Below are positions 1 to 8,186 of a DNA stretch of 39,366 nucleotides, piece after piece. The position numbers were made by a program, and so were the translations under genes. Location: contig JAGLOJ010000002.1 in the NCBI GenBank assembly GCA_023139045.1, positions 1-39,366 of the forward strand. Reading direction: 5' to 3'. Below the pieces are notes generated by a model. That model ran no database searches, was not told the origin of the DNA, and was given only the letters and a program-made list of their open reading frames with translations. Every line of letters begins with the position of its first letter. Within the stretch, counting starts at the first letter, position 1. This DNA comes from Candidatus Sabulitectum sp. Its GTDB lineage: Bacteria; Fermentibacterota; Fermentibacteria; Fermentibacterales; JCC-6.

Positions 1-14
1 GGTTTAAAGTAAAC

Positions 15-1469
15 TCACGCTAGGATAAAGCAATTATTATCGACATGTGCCTCTGGAGTAATTTCGATCTTGTGCTCAGCATCAAGAACAATTTCGCCAA
101 TTTTTCTTTCATTTGCAGGGTAGAGTTGTGGTATGGATACTTCAATTACCCAAAATAGATTCGAGGTAAGATGTTCAAGCGTTTTAGTAATTGCAGAATC
201 CTCTTTCACATCCGACCAGTCTTTAATCTCAGATAAATGCTTTATGTACTTCTCTCTGGTAACACACACCGTTCGAAGCACAACTCTCTGGAGTGACCCC
301 AAGAGTCTTCTAACCCATGTGAGGCTCTGATTCAGAGCACTCTGAAATGAATACAGAAAATATAAAGCAAGAACTTCAGCTTTAACTCCATCATACTCCG
401 CTGCCCCCTTTAACAGCTCCACTACATACTGAACACGATCAGGAGATATGTAGAGACGTGGAACGCAAAAGTTTGAACCAAAGTTATCGTCATGTCCAAT
501 AAAGCTGCTTGTCCAGTTTTCACTTGGAATACACCTTAATTCTGCACCAATATTGAAATAGAATTTTTCAGCATCAGGAACCCAGGTGTCTTTATTAAAA
601 GTGTGTCCGTAGAACGGTAATATGTGTTTGCTGTCAACAGCTTTGGGGCCAGACATGCTGAACCCAAGTAAACCTCCATAACCCGATTCAATTGCCGCAT
701 AAAGAAATCTTCGATATGGCAGATCTCTTCTTACATCTTTGTTCTTCTTTTCCTCAGCTTCATAGTCTATGTCTTTGTATCGCACCGAGTAATGATCAAG
801 TATTGCTCGAATCTGAATTGGAGTCAAACCTGTCGATGGCACCCATTTTGAATGTGACAACTTCCGTGCGATTGTATTGAAATCAAAGTAGGAAATTGGA
901 TCATCCGGCCGAATACGCGAGAGCAACGATCTCAAAGCAACATGAGCACATGCTTTATTCAAAGAATTCTGCTGGCAGTAAAGAACCCCCATAACATGAA
1001 ATGATTTTTCGCAAACACGAATGGTGTACAATCCCTGATTAGGTATACAATTATGAGAATGATCATATTTCTTAATAACAGACTCGAATACATGCCAACC
1101 GTCAACTTTAATTCTGCTCACCGTGTCGTATTTCAGTATTGCATACCCGATCAGATCAGCATCTGCTTGGGAATCGATATCACTGCTTGATTGAAAATGA
1201 CTACTCCAGAACGAAATTCTCTTCAAAGACCCTTGTACGTAACCAGGGTACAGATCAAGAATTTCCTCGTTTTCCTGAAGAATAATCCCACTTCCCTGTA
1301 TGCTCTCAACAACGAGCGTACGAGCTCCATGCGACCGGGCAAGGGAAAAACACCTTCCCACCACAGCACTTCCGTAATAGTGTTCCTCAACATATTGAAA
1401 ACAGGAAAAAGGCTTGGATATACCAATGACAGATACTGAAGTGGGGGTTATTCCTACATGATCGTGCAT
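15..1469 (-). CDS. Putative papain/C39-like cysteine peptidase-fold protein
   Basis: This is a 484-residue protein with no signal peptide or membrane segment visible. The only motif I can point to is around residue 174: a Gln-Gln pair followed by Asn-Lys-Ala-Cys-Ala-His-Val-Ala, which resembles the active-site Cys helix of papain/C39-fold peptidases. About 110 residues later come His282 and a Tyr-Gly-His-Thr segment, then Asp294 and Trp296, which could supply the catalytic His and Asp. The remainder, including a helical C-terminal third, is unfamiliar. It starts 17 nt after the stop of a 57-residue ORF and has no strong Shine-Dalgarno of its own, which suggests co-expression. It is the last gene of block 2. 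A role as protease effector or processing enzyme is inference. It could also be a transglutaminase-like or catalytically dead relative. Confidence 0.6.
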   Translation of the reverse strand: MHDHVGITPTSVSVIGISKPFSCFQYVEEHYYGSAVVGRCFSLARSHGARTLVVESIQGSGIILQENEEILDLYPGYVQGSLKRISFWSSHFQSSSDIDSQADADLIGYAILKYDTVSRIKVDGWHVFESVIKKYDHSHNCIPNQGLYTIRVCEKSFHVMGVLYCQQNSLNKACAHVALRSLLSRIRPDDPISYFDFNTIARKLSHSKWVPSTGLTPIQIRAILDHYSVRYKDIDYEAEEKKNKDVRRDLPYRRFLYAAIESGYGGLLGFSMSGPKAVDSKHILPFYGHTFNKDTWVPDAEKFYFNIGAELRCIPSENWTSSFIGHDDNFGSNFCVPRLYISPDRVQYVVELLKGAAEYDGVKAEVLALYFLYSFQSALNQSLTWVRRLLGSLQRVVLRTVCVTREKYIKHLSEIKDWSDVKEDSAITKTLEHLTSNLFWVIEVSIPQLYPANERKIGEIVLDAEHKIEITPEAHVDNNCFILA

Positions 1470-1486
1470 TTGATTACTTTACAAGA

Positions 1487-1660
1487 CTATTTGAATACCA
1501 GTTCACTCTTGGAAGCAGATTCATGGGCAGAGTCGAGTTTCTGCAGGAAGAGCCCCACTTCATGTGAGTGTTTCATTTCAATCCTGACACTTTTCGCTTC
1601 GCTGGCAAATTCTCTCTTCAATTCCTGGACTATTTTTTTGTTCGAGTATGCTTCAGGCAT
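1487..1660 (-). CDS. Small 57-residue charged protein of unknown function
   Basis: I chose the ATG at 1660 because GGAGGAG ends three bases upstream of it. The frame is open further upstream (to 1750), but only this start has a good ribosome site. The product is lysine/glutamate-rich and probably helical. Its C-terminal half contains Ser-Val-Arg-Ile-Glu-Met and His-Glu-Val-Gly-Leu-Phe-Leu-Gln-Lys-Leu-Asp, and it ends Glu-Leu-Val-Phe-Lys. It has no membrane segment. It lies 17 nt before the protease-like gene and 224 nt after the PLD gene, so the two genes probably form a pair. I do not recognise a family. A partner, inhibitor or substrate of the downstream protein is possible but unproven. 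Confidence 0.5.
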   Translation of the reverse strand: MPEAYSNKKIVQELKREFASEAKSVRIEMKHSHEVGLFLQKLDSAHESASKSELVFK

Positions 1661-1884
1661 TAGCTCCTCCATTCTATGATAACTTGGCGACCACATCATC
1701 ACCACAGTCCGTTTCAAATATACAGACACCGCCCCCCAAAAGGGTAACACCGGTTCAAAGGCAGGTTCAATGTCAGAAAAGCAAAAAGAGACTGCTCATA
1801 CCATCGCCTCAAGATACGGTCTGATAACATTTGATATCCGGCATATCTCAGCATAATTCCACAGAGTCAACTCATAACCATTCT
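1661..1884. other. Intergenic gap between PLD gene and small ORF
   Basis: This 224-nt stretch separates the phospholipase D-family gene from the 57-residue ORF, in a region where other genes nearly touch. I found no convincing -35/-10 pair for the small ORF. I see no stem-loop followed by a T run that would end the PLD transcript. A minus-strand reading frame is open through part of it (to 1750), as an extension of the small ORF, but that upstream start lacks a ribosome site. Confidence 0.4.
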
Positions 1885-3678
1885 TCACAAATTCTCCGAT
1901 TCAAGCATCTCCCGGAACACTCCCCAGAACTCCAGAAACCCATCGGGAAAAATATCCAAAGAAGAAGCCCCCTCCTCCAGATCCAGCACCAGCTTATCCA
2001 CAGCAACCAGCTGCGCGGGATCAGCAGCCAGAGCTGCAACAATATTCTCAAGCAGTCTTAAATCCCCGGAGGAGGATCGTCGAATGAATGCAGCAAAGGC
2101 AGAAGAGTTACCATGAGCAAAATAACTCGATTCATAACCTGACAAAAGCATCATCAGGTATCGAAGAAAATCTTCACTACGCCGTATCACAGATCGCAGG
2201 ATGAAACCGGAGCGTTCCTCCGGCATTCCCAGAACAGGAATGTTCAATGAAAACCGCAGCACATCAGCACCGCACTTAAGAGAGAACGCCACAAAGCCTG
2301 TTAATGACTCTGGTGCAACGCATGGTAAAAGAACACTGCCACCCAAAACAATCTCATCAACAGCAACTGCACTGCTCTCCTGCATTGTTACCAGCCATAC
2401 AGATAATGAAACACCTGCAGGCAACTCAACAGCTCCTCCGAACCCAAGCTCCATCTGCCATCCAGAATCAGCAGAGACACATTTCAAAGACAGTGGAATA
2501 CCAAGCAACGAAACATGTACGTCTGCAAGCACCTCATCAGCCAAAGAATCTGAGACCAACTCAGAGTCATCATCAGTAAAATCAACCAGCATATCTTCAA
2601 AACCGGCCACAAAAGAATCGGGTTTCCCAAGAAACCTATCTTTACCAACCACTTCAACCATGAACTCAACATTCACACCTTTAAGAGCCCTTGTAGTGGC
2701 ATTTGCTGAGCCTATAACCACATGGGTGTTGTACCACTCACGGTACACATAAACTTTTGCATGCAGCCCTATTTCACCAGCACATAAATCATCATCACCT
2801 TCATCAGTCTCAGCAGCCTCATGCAGCACCAGTTGAGACCCAAAACGATCACAGGCAACTGAAGTAAAAGCGGAAGTACGGGAAACAACAGCCAATGGAG
2901 CAGCAGATGTAGCAGCAAGAGACTTAACAGCCCACTCACTTAAGAACGGAGACACCACCACAAGAGATGATGACCAGGGAGGCATCCACCCGCCATGACC
3001 AGGCCCGAGCAAATGAAAGAACAATGCAAAACATCCCGGAGGCAACTCCCATTCAACGGAATCAACCATAGAAGCAAGAGAATCAACAACAGAAGCAGTA
3101 GCAGATGAAACACCAACATGAGCCATACCGCACAGTGACCGAAGAAAAACAGTAAGAGGTGCTGAAGCAGCAGCAGAAAAAGAAGAAGAAGAAACAACAG
3201 AACCAGAGGAAGCAGACCCAGGCTTCCCATCCAGCACCACAGCAGCATCCCATGAGTTATCAGAGGTAATGTTCCGAGATGACACCATCAATCGGAACAC
3301 ATCGGGTAAATCACCGGAGGGATCAACAAAACGCAGTAACCAAACCTTAGGGTGGAATGAGCCCCCCAAGGGAGGATCCACTTCAATCACAACTTCTTCA
3401 AGCATTGAATAAAGAATGTGATTCTCCCGAGGCACCAGCATCCTGCCTCTTTCGCAGAACACCCGCAAACTACCTGTTACCCTCCGCAGTAAATCCAGCA
3501 GAGCAACACCATCAGTTATCTCAGAATCACCCACAACAGGCAAAGCCAGTTGCAGAGGCACTGCAAGCAGCGTAAGAATATCAAGAGAGTAGGTGGCAGC
3601 TACACCGGAAGAAAACACCATACCCAGCGGAGGAGACAAGAAGTCTGTGAACAACCTCCGGGTATCAGGGCTAAGCAT
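1885..3678 (-). CDS. Phospholipase D-family (double HKD) protein, putative nuclease
   Basis: This 597-residue protein carries two HKD-type half-sites. The first is His109-Pro-Lys111, followed by a Ser-Ser-Arg-Asn-Ile-Thr segment near residue 136. The second is His306-Ala-Lys308, followed by Gly-Ser-Ala-Asn-Ala-Thr near residue 326. In PLD-family nucleases two such half-sites form one active centre that cuts phosphodiester bonds through a covalent histidine intermediate. The ATG at 3678 overlaps the stop of the DUF6361 gene by 8 nt and has GGAG seven bases upstream; two nearer-upstream ATGs are worse placed. The protein is rich in Ser, Ala and Val between the half-sites. In DISARM the PLD protein DrmC is a shorter gene directly after drmB. 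This longer protein, paired with DUF6361 and across an IS element, is a functional analogue at best. Confidence 0.85.
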   Translation of the reverse strand: MLSPDTRRLFTDFLSPPLGMVFSSGVAATYSLDILTLLAVPLQLALPVVGDSEITDGVALLDLLRRVTGSLRVFCERGRMLVPRENHILYSMLEEVVIEVDPPLGGSFHPKVWLLRFVDPSGDLPDVFRLMVSSRNITSDNSWDAAVVLDGKPGSASSGSVVSSSSFSAAASAPLTVFLRSLCGMAHVGVSSATASVVDSLASMVDSVEWELPPGCFALFFHLLGPGHGGWMPPWSSSLVVVSPFLSEWAVKSLAATSAAPLAVVSRTSAFTSVACDRFGSQLVLHEAAETDEGDDDLCAGEIGLHAKVYVYREWYNTHVVIGSANATTRALKGVNVEFMVEVVGKDRFLGKPDSFVAGFEDMLVDFTDDDSELVSDSLADEVLADVHVSLLGIPLSLKCVSADSGWQMELGFGGAVELPAGVSLSVWLVTMQESSAVAVDEIVLGGSVLLPCVAPESLTGFVAFSLKCGADVLRFSLNIPVLGMPEERSGFILRSVIRRSEDFLRYLMMLLSGYESSYFAHGNSSAFAAFIRRSSSGDLRLLENIVAALAADPAQLVAVDKLVLDLEEGASSLDIFPDGFLEFWGVFREMLESENL

Positions 3679-4891
3679 CGTCATTCTCCAACCCACTAAA
3701 CAAATCACCCAAAAGCCCAAGCACCACAGGCCACCTGTAATTCAACCGGTACATCCCCGAAGAACCACCCCATTGAGCAAGAGCACGCTCATTCAAGAAT
3801 CGTGACCGTGACCGCCCCTTCTTGAAAATCTCACGGTTCCGCACCAGAGACCGGGCCAATGACAAAGAAAGTAATGAAAAGTCTGAACAAACCAGATCTC
3901 GCCAGGCATAAACAAAACGAATGGTAGCAGCAGACACACCCGGCACCATTGCGAAGAATGTACCAAGATCCCATCCCCGAATACATTCAATCTCACCCAT
4001 AACAGAAGCTTCCCATAAACGAAAACGATCAACCTTACCTGAACGATCATGAGAGCCAAGCTCTTTACTCTCACTTAGCTCAGCCAGCATCACATTGTAA
4101 AGAATAGATGCCCCATACATAACCAGAGAGAACAACCTCGCTTGCTCCAACTGCCACACAAGCACATCAGGCAAAGCACCGGAATACTCCCATGGAAATG
4201 AAGAAGGAGCCAATGAAGAAGAAAAAGCAAGATGAGCAAGCAAACTGGAAGGATGACTCGCCTTAATACGCCCCTGAATAAACAAAGACTCTGAGCGCCT
4301 CATCCGAATATCAAGAGCAGATGGAAAATCACAAGGAGCAGCAGGTAAATCCGGACACCAGGTATCCAGCCCATCCAGAGAAACATCATCATAATTCTCA
4401 CGGGACCGGCGATACAAAGCAGCAGCACGGGAACGGGCGGCATACAAAGCATCAACATCAGCACCATACTGAAAAGACGAAGACGAACTCAACCGTATCC
4501 CCCAGCTACCCAGACCATTCCAGTAAATTGAACTTGGTAATCTCTTCACGGAAGATCCGGCAACAGACCCGATTATTCCCTGCTCACCCAAAGAACCGGT
4601 AAGCAGCACAGGAATCAGTGACCGCTCAAAAGAAGAAACACGGGAAGCAAAAGAAGAAGAGTTAACCCGAAGCTCTTCCAGATACTGATAAACCCACGGC
4701 ACAATAAGCATGTACCGTAGCCTTGTAAAAAGAGTACTTGTACCAGGGAACAACAAATCAGAGAGGGAGTCACGGATAAATCCAAGACCAAGTTCATCCC
4801 GGCTTTCCCTCTCTTTGAAAAGAGAAAGGATACGGTTGGTTCTTTCTTTAGCAACGGGGTCGTGGTCGAGCCACGCTATTGAAGAGGGCAT
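3671..4891 (-). CDS. DUF6361 family protein
   Basis: This 406-residue protein has the N-terminal signature I associate with DUF6361: Met-Pro-Ser-Ser, then Trp-Leu-Asp, a segment Arg-Asp-Glu-Leu-Gly-Leu-Gly, then Leu-Phe-Pro-Gly-Thr-Ser-Thr and Thr-Arg-Leu-Arg-Tyr leading into Val-Pro-Trp-Val-Tyr (about residues 35-70). The biochemical function of the family is unknown to me. Such proteins commonly sit next to a PLD-family gene, as here, where the following gene overlaps it by 8 nt. It starts 30 nt after the asparaginase-like gene with only a weak purine-rich AGAGAGAAG upstream. The central part is Ser-rich. Co-function with the PLD protein is inferred from the overlap. Family assignment is fairly confident; function is not. 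Confidence 0.8.
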   Translation of the reverse strand: MPSSIAWLDHDPVAKERTNRILSLFKERESRDELGLGFIRDSLSDLLFPGTSTLFTRLRYMLIVPWVYQYLEELRVNSSSFASRVSSFERSLIPVLLTGSLGEQGIIGSVAGSSVKRLPSSIYWNGLGSWGIRLSSSSSFQYGADVDALYAARSRAAALYRRSRENYDDVSLDGLDTWCPDLPAAPCDFPSALDIRMRRSESLFIQGRIKASHPSSLLAHLAFSSSLAPSSFPWEYSGALPDVLVWQLEQARLFSLVMYGASILYNVMLAELSESKELGSHDRSGKVDRFRLWEASVMGEIECIRGWDLGTFFAMVPGVSAATIRFVYAWRDLVCSDFSLLSLSLARSLVRNREIFKKGRSRSRFLNERALAQWGGSSGMYRLNYRWPVVLGLLGDLFSGLENDDA

Positions 4892-4921
4892 GTCAAACTA
4901 CTTCTCTCTGATGTGCGAAAG

Positions 4922-7003
4922 CTATGCTCTACACTTTTTAAGCAAATATCTTGTATTCCATCCCCTTCTAATATCACTGTCTGCACCAAGAATCTGAAGC
5001 ATATTACCTATTTCGTAGAGTTCTAGATTTGTTCGGCTTTTTGTTGCCAATGTCTTCATTTCAACATGAATTCCTTGATCAGTAGCCTTACCAATCAATT
5101 TCAAAGACGGATGACTGAACGCAACGGCTTCATGTATCAGCCGCTTAGCAATAAGCCCAGGGAATCGATCTGCTAAAAATCGAAAGGCCGAACGATTATC
5201 AATAGAATCAAACATCTCACGCCAAGTTCCACTAAGAACCTTCTGATCGACAAGTAGCTTAATGCCTGCCATTGCTGTTTCTGCTGCTACATCAAGCCGT
5301 TGGACATCACAAGGTAAGCCATCATCAAGATGTACCTTCTGAAATATGTCAGTAATTTGGTTTCTAAGACGGAGCAATGCAGCCGATTTAATTTCAGATG
5401 ACAACTCGCTATATACAGCAGACTTCAATACCGACATCTGCATTTGATAGTTAACACACAAATAGCCTAAGATTATCTCTGAATCAATTTTCTTTACATG
5501 TTCGGTAACAGCTTCTACTAGGTTCTCCAATGAATCAGGTAAATGATTCAATGATACTCCAATATCTCCTTCTTTCTGCAGATAATCACTTACGATCTCA
5601 CTGATTAGAGTGTTAGGAGCAGGTATATGACCATCTCCAAATCCATAAATACTCAGTGTTTTTTTCCTCATTCTCTCGCTTTGATTCAATCTATTAATAG
5701 CATCTTCGTATACTCTCGATTGAATATTCGGATAAACTACAACTAGCTCCTTCCCATCTACCCTTTCTGGAAATGTCTCGTAGTTGATCCATTCAGGGAG
5801 CTCGGATGTCTCAAATATTTCACCGGCAACATTTGTACTCATCCATTTTATCAAATTGTTGCCTGTCACATTTCCTCCTAACAACCAAGACAGTTTTTCC
5901 CTTGCCTTTGAATGAGATAAGCTCCTGTGAATTAGGTTAAGAAATTTTTCTCCGACTTCCCTTTGAGCCCCTCTGTATACTTCAAGGGATCCAACCCAAA
6001 GCGAACATCCTTGCTTATGTAATGAAAACAATTCCATCACTATCTTCTTAAAATTGACATTCCTACTAAAGTTGCCCTGAATAACTACTCCAATATTTTT
6101 GTTATCCAGTGATGGATCTGAACGATAATAATTCACTCTTCTCTTAAGGTCATCTATTATCGTTATTGATGTAAAAATATCTATTACTTCATGTTCGACG
6201 ATACCATATTCATTTGAAATACTAGCATCAAATGGGTGTTCCTTTCCAGTTTTCTTTATTTTTATAAGATATTCTTTATCTAGGCGAATGTGATAGTCTT
6301 TTCCTGTTATTTGTCCGACAGGAGCCGGGAAACTGAAGAAGTAATAGCCTTCAGAGTTTGGAATAGTGTATACCTTTGTTAATCTGCTTGCTATATGTAT
6401 ATCCTGTCCTATTAGCACGTATACACCTGTTGGTAGCATGTTATCTGTATCTATGAATCGCTCTTTTGCGGCATAGAGCGATTTTTTTAAATTACTTCTT
6501 GCATCTGATTTGTCACAATCCAATGTGTCAAAGCTTGCAGTAAATATTATAGGTACATTGATTCCCGCATTTGAGACTAATAGTGACAACATCATACTGC
6601 TTGTTTGAAGAGTATCTGTACCATGAGTGATAACAATTCCTCCTCTTTCTAGTTTGATGCCTTTCCTCATCAATGAACTTTCTATTTTTCTTTTTCTCTC
6701 AATAATTCTACTGACTTTTTGAAAGAGAGTACTCCATTCTTCTTCTCCAACATTGCTACTATCTGGAGGTCTTTCAAACACATCTTCGTAAAGAATATCT
6801 ATATTTAGTTTTTCCATTTCCTTTTTGATTTCTTGGATAATCTGCTCAACCTTCTTAGATGGCTTCCGTTCCTTCTTGCCAGACATATTTATTGTTCCAC
6901 CAGCGCCTAATACTATTACGCTTTTGTAATATGCTGCATCTGTATTCTCCATTACATGTATGCTACATTCATTTATTCCCAAACTATCATGCTTATCGCT
7001 CAT
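4922..7003 (-). CDS. Asparaginase-like amidohydrolase with large insertion and C-terminal extension
   Basis: This 693-residue cytoplasmic-looking protein carries the key elements of bacterial L-asparaginase/glutaminase-type enzymes. They are Gly-Gly-Thr37-Ile after a hydrophobic strand, His-Gly-Thr129-Asp130-Thr, a Ser-Asp-Ala-Arg-Ser-Asn-Leu segment near 168, and Lys210 in Arg-Leu-Thr-Lys-Val-Tyr. These match the two catalytic threonines, the Asp and the Lys of the family. A second-domain-like region (Val-Val-Val-Tyr-Pro-Asn, then Gly-Phe-Gly-Asp-Gly-His-Ile-Pro) appears only near 420-463. About 100-150 residues are therefore inserted between the halves, and some 200 unrecognised helical residues follow. 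Normal asparaginases are about 330 residues. I chose the second ATG (7003) because AGAAAGG lies seven bases upstream; the ATG at 7009 is too close. It opens block 2, next to the IS21 element. Whether it cleaves asparagine, a nucleotide-linked amide or a protein side chain is unknown. Confidence 0.82.
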   Translation of the reverse strand: MSDKHDSLGINECSIHVMENTDAAYYKSVIVLGAGGTINMSGKKERKPSKKVEQIIQEIKKEMEKLNIDILYEDVFERPPDSSNVGEEEWSTLFQKVSRIIERKRKIESSLMRKGIKLERGGIVITHGTDTLQTSSMMLSLLVSNAGINVPIIFTASFDTLDCDKSDARSNLKKSLYAAKERFIDTDNMLPTGVYVLIGQDIHIASRLTKVYTIPNSEGYYFFSFPAPVGQITGKDYHIRLDKEYLIKIKKTGKEHPFDASISNEYGIVEHEVIDIFTSITIIDDLKRRVNYYRSDPSLDNKNIGVVIQGNFSRNVNFKKIVMELFSLHKQGCSLWVGSLEVYRGAQREVGEKFLNLIHRSLSHSKAREKLSWLLGGNVTGNNLIKWMSTNVAGEIFETSELPEWINYETFPERVDGKELVVVYPNIQSRVYEDAINRLNQSERMRKKTLSIYGFGDGHIPAPNTLISEIVSDYLQKEGDIGVSLNHLPDSLENLVEAVTEHVKKIDSEIILGYLCVNYQMQMSVLKSAVYSELSSEIKSAALLRLRNQITDIFQKVHLDDGLPCDVQRLDVAAETAMAGIKLLVDQKVLSGTWREMFDSIDNRSAFRFLADRFPGLIAKRLIHEAVAFSHPSLKLIGKATDQGIHVEMKTLATKSRTNLELYEIGNMLQILGADSDIRRGWNTRYLLKKCRA

Positions 7004-7032
7004 AATCATACCTTTCTCTATTCATTAATCTG

Positions 7033-7061
7033 TTTATATATTTACTGCTCACGCCGGTCAT
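7033..7061 (-). promoter_or_regulatory. Possible hybrid promoter at IS end, reading into asparaginase-like gene
   Basis: On the minus strand ATGACC (7061-7056; 4 of 6 to TTGACA) lies inside the outermost terminal repeat of the IS. TATAAA (7038-7033; 5 of 6 to TATAAT) lies just outside it. The spacer is exactly 17 nt. Transcription would begin near 7026, giving a short leader with AGAAAGG before the ATG at 7003. IS21-type elements are known to create promoters from outward-facing terminal -35 boxes. This case is inference from sequence only. Confidence 0.4.
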
Positions 7062-7118
7062 TGTTTCCAGCCAGACCGGTCGAAGTTTCCAGTCTTTTCG
7101 CCGGAGTTATGTTGCCAG
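7046..7118. repeat. Left terminal repeats of IS21-like element
   Basis: Three adjacent imperfect copies are visible: 7046-7070, 7071-7092 and 7093-7118, with cores CGCCGG or ACCGG and endings such as TTTCCAG or GTTGCCAG. A fourth degenerate copy may follow near 7125-7137. The copy at 7097-7118 matches the inverted copy at 9289-9310 in 21 of 22 positions. These should be the IstA binding sites. Confidence 0.8.
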
Positions 7119-7181
7119 AATCAACCCCGGTTTTCCAATCAATAATCTGAGAAAAATCTCTCACTTCAGCGGTACAGTCCA

Positions 7182-7973
7182 TTAATTGCTTTTGTCTTCT
7201 TCCTGCTTTTTATTGCCGTCTTCTCCGAGGTCGGAATAAACCTTCCTCATGCTCTCTTTCATGTCTCCGCTTCCCAGTTCAATCTTGTATGAACTATGAA
7301 CAATTCTGTCGAGAATTGCATCTGCTATTGTCGGGTCTCTTACAGTCTCATACCATTTGTCCGGGGGCAGCTGAGATGAGACAATGGTGGAGCGGCTGCC
7401 GTGCCGCGCCTCAATTATCTCAAGAATTAGCAGGCTCTGCTTGCTCAAAAGCTTTTCAAGCCCCCAGTCGTCAAGTATAAGTAAGTCCGGTTTGGTGAGT
7501 TTGTTCAGATCCTTTTCCAGTTCTCCCAGCTCCCGAGCTACTTCGAGCTCGCGGAGCAGAGGGGACATTCTTTTGTACAAAACAGAGTAACCGCGCATAC
7601 AGGCCTTGTGACCCAGGGCACAGCTCAGCCAGGTTTTGCCGGCACCGGTGGCTCCAGTTATCAGGATACCTAAGTGATCATGGATCCAGCGGCATGATGA
7701 CAAAGACATCATCAGGGATCTGTCGATACCTCGATCACTCCTGTAATCAATATCCTCCACGCAGGCTGACTTGTGTTTGAAGCCTGCCTGCTTAATTCTT
7801 CTCGTCATGAGGCGGTTGTCACGGGCAACCACCTCACGATCCAGCATCATGCCCAAACGATCATCAAAAGTGAATTTGCTGATATCCGGTGTTTCCTGCT
7901 GTTCTTCATAGGCATCAGCCATTGAATACAATCTGAGTGATTTCAGTTTCTCATGAACGGGATGTGATAGCAT
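7182..7973 (-). CDS. istB: IS21-family helper ATPase IstB
   Basis: This is an AAA+ ATPase of about 263 residues that assists the IS21 transposase with target DNA. The Walker A motif is Gly-Ala-Thr-Gly-Ala-Gly-Lys-Thr and the Walker B is Leu-Leu-Ile-Leu-Asp-Asp-Trp-Gly. The N-terminus, starting Met-Leu-Ser-His-Pro and followed by Lys-Leu-Lys-Ser-Leu-Arg-Leu, is typical of IstB. I chose the ATG at 7973 because GGAGG lies just upstream and the homology begins there; the frame is open to 8045. It appears full length, unlike its partner istA. On its own it cannot move the element. Its length and key motifs agree with the IstB family. Confidence 0.92.
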   Translation of the reverse strand: MLSHPVHEKLKSLRLYSMADAYEEQQETPDISKFTFDDRLGMMLDREVVARDNRLMTRRIKQAGFKHKSACVEDIDYRSDRGIDRSLMMSLSSCRWIHDHLGILITGATGAGKTWLSCALGHKACMRGYSVLYKRMSPLLRELEVARELGELEKDLNKLTKPDLLILDDWGLEKLLSKQSLLILEIIEARHGSRSTIVSSQLPPDKWYETVRDPTIADAILDRIVHSSYKIELGSGDMKESMRKVYSDLGEDGNKKQEEDKSN

Positions 7974-8186
7974 TATTACCTCCAGGGTGCTAAATGATAA
8001 ATATTTCTTCCTGACGAATAGCCTCTTCAATAATGCGGGCAACAACTATAGTGCCCGGTTTTTCTTCCTCTTTTCTTTTTGTTTTCCATCGGCCAGGGAG
8101 CGGGAGGCGTAGTCCTGAACTCCTGGCCGAACGGTTGCCGGGGACATGAGCTTTGCTCATCTTTCCTCATTCTGAATACCAATACA

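Noticed and set aside
2201-2752. 183-codon plus-strand ORF opposite the PLD gene
   Set aside because: It is Thr/Ser/Pro-rich with no motif, lies antisense to a gene with clear HKD sites, and has no ribosome site. It arises from the skewed composition of the true gene.
1885-3678. Calling the PLD-family gene drmC
   Set aside because: It is about twice the length I expect for DrmC, carries two HKD half-sites, is coupled to DUF6361 and is not next to the DrmB-like gene.
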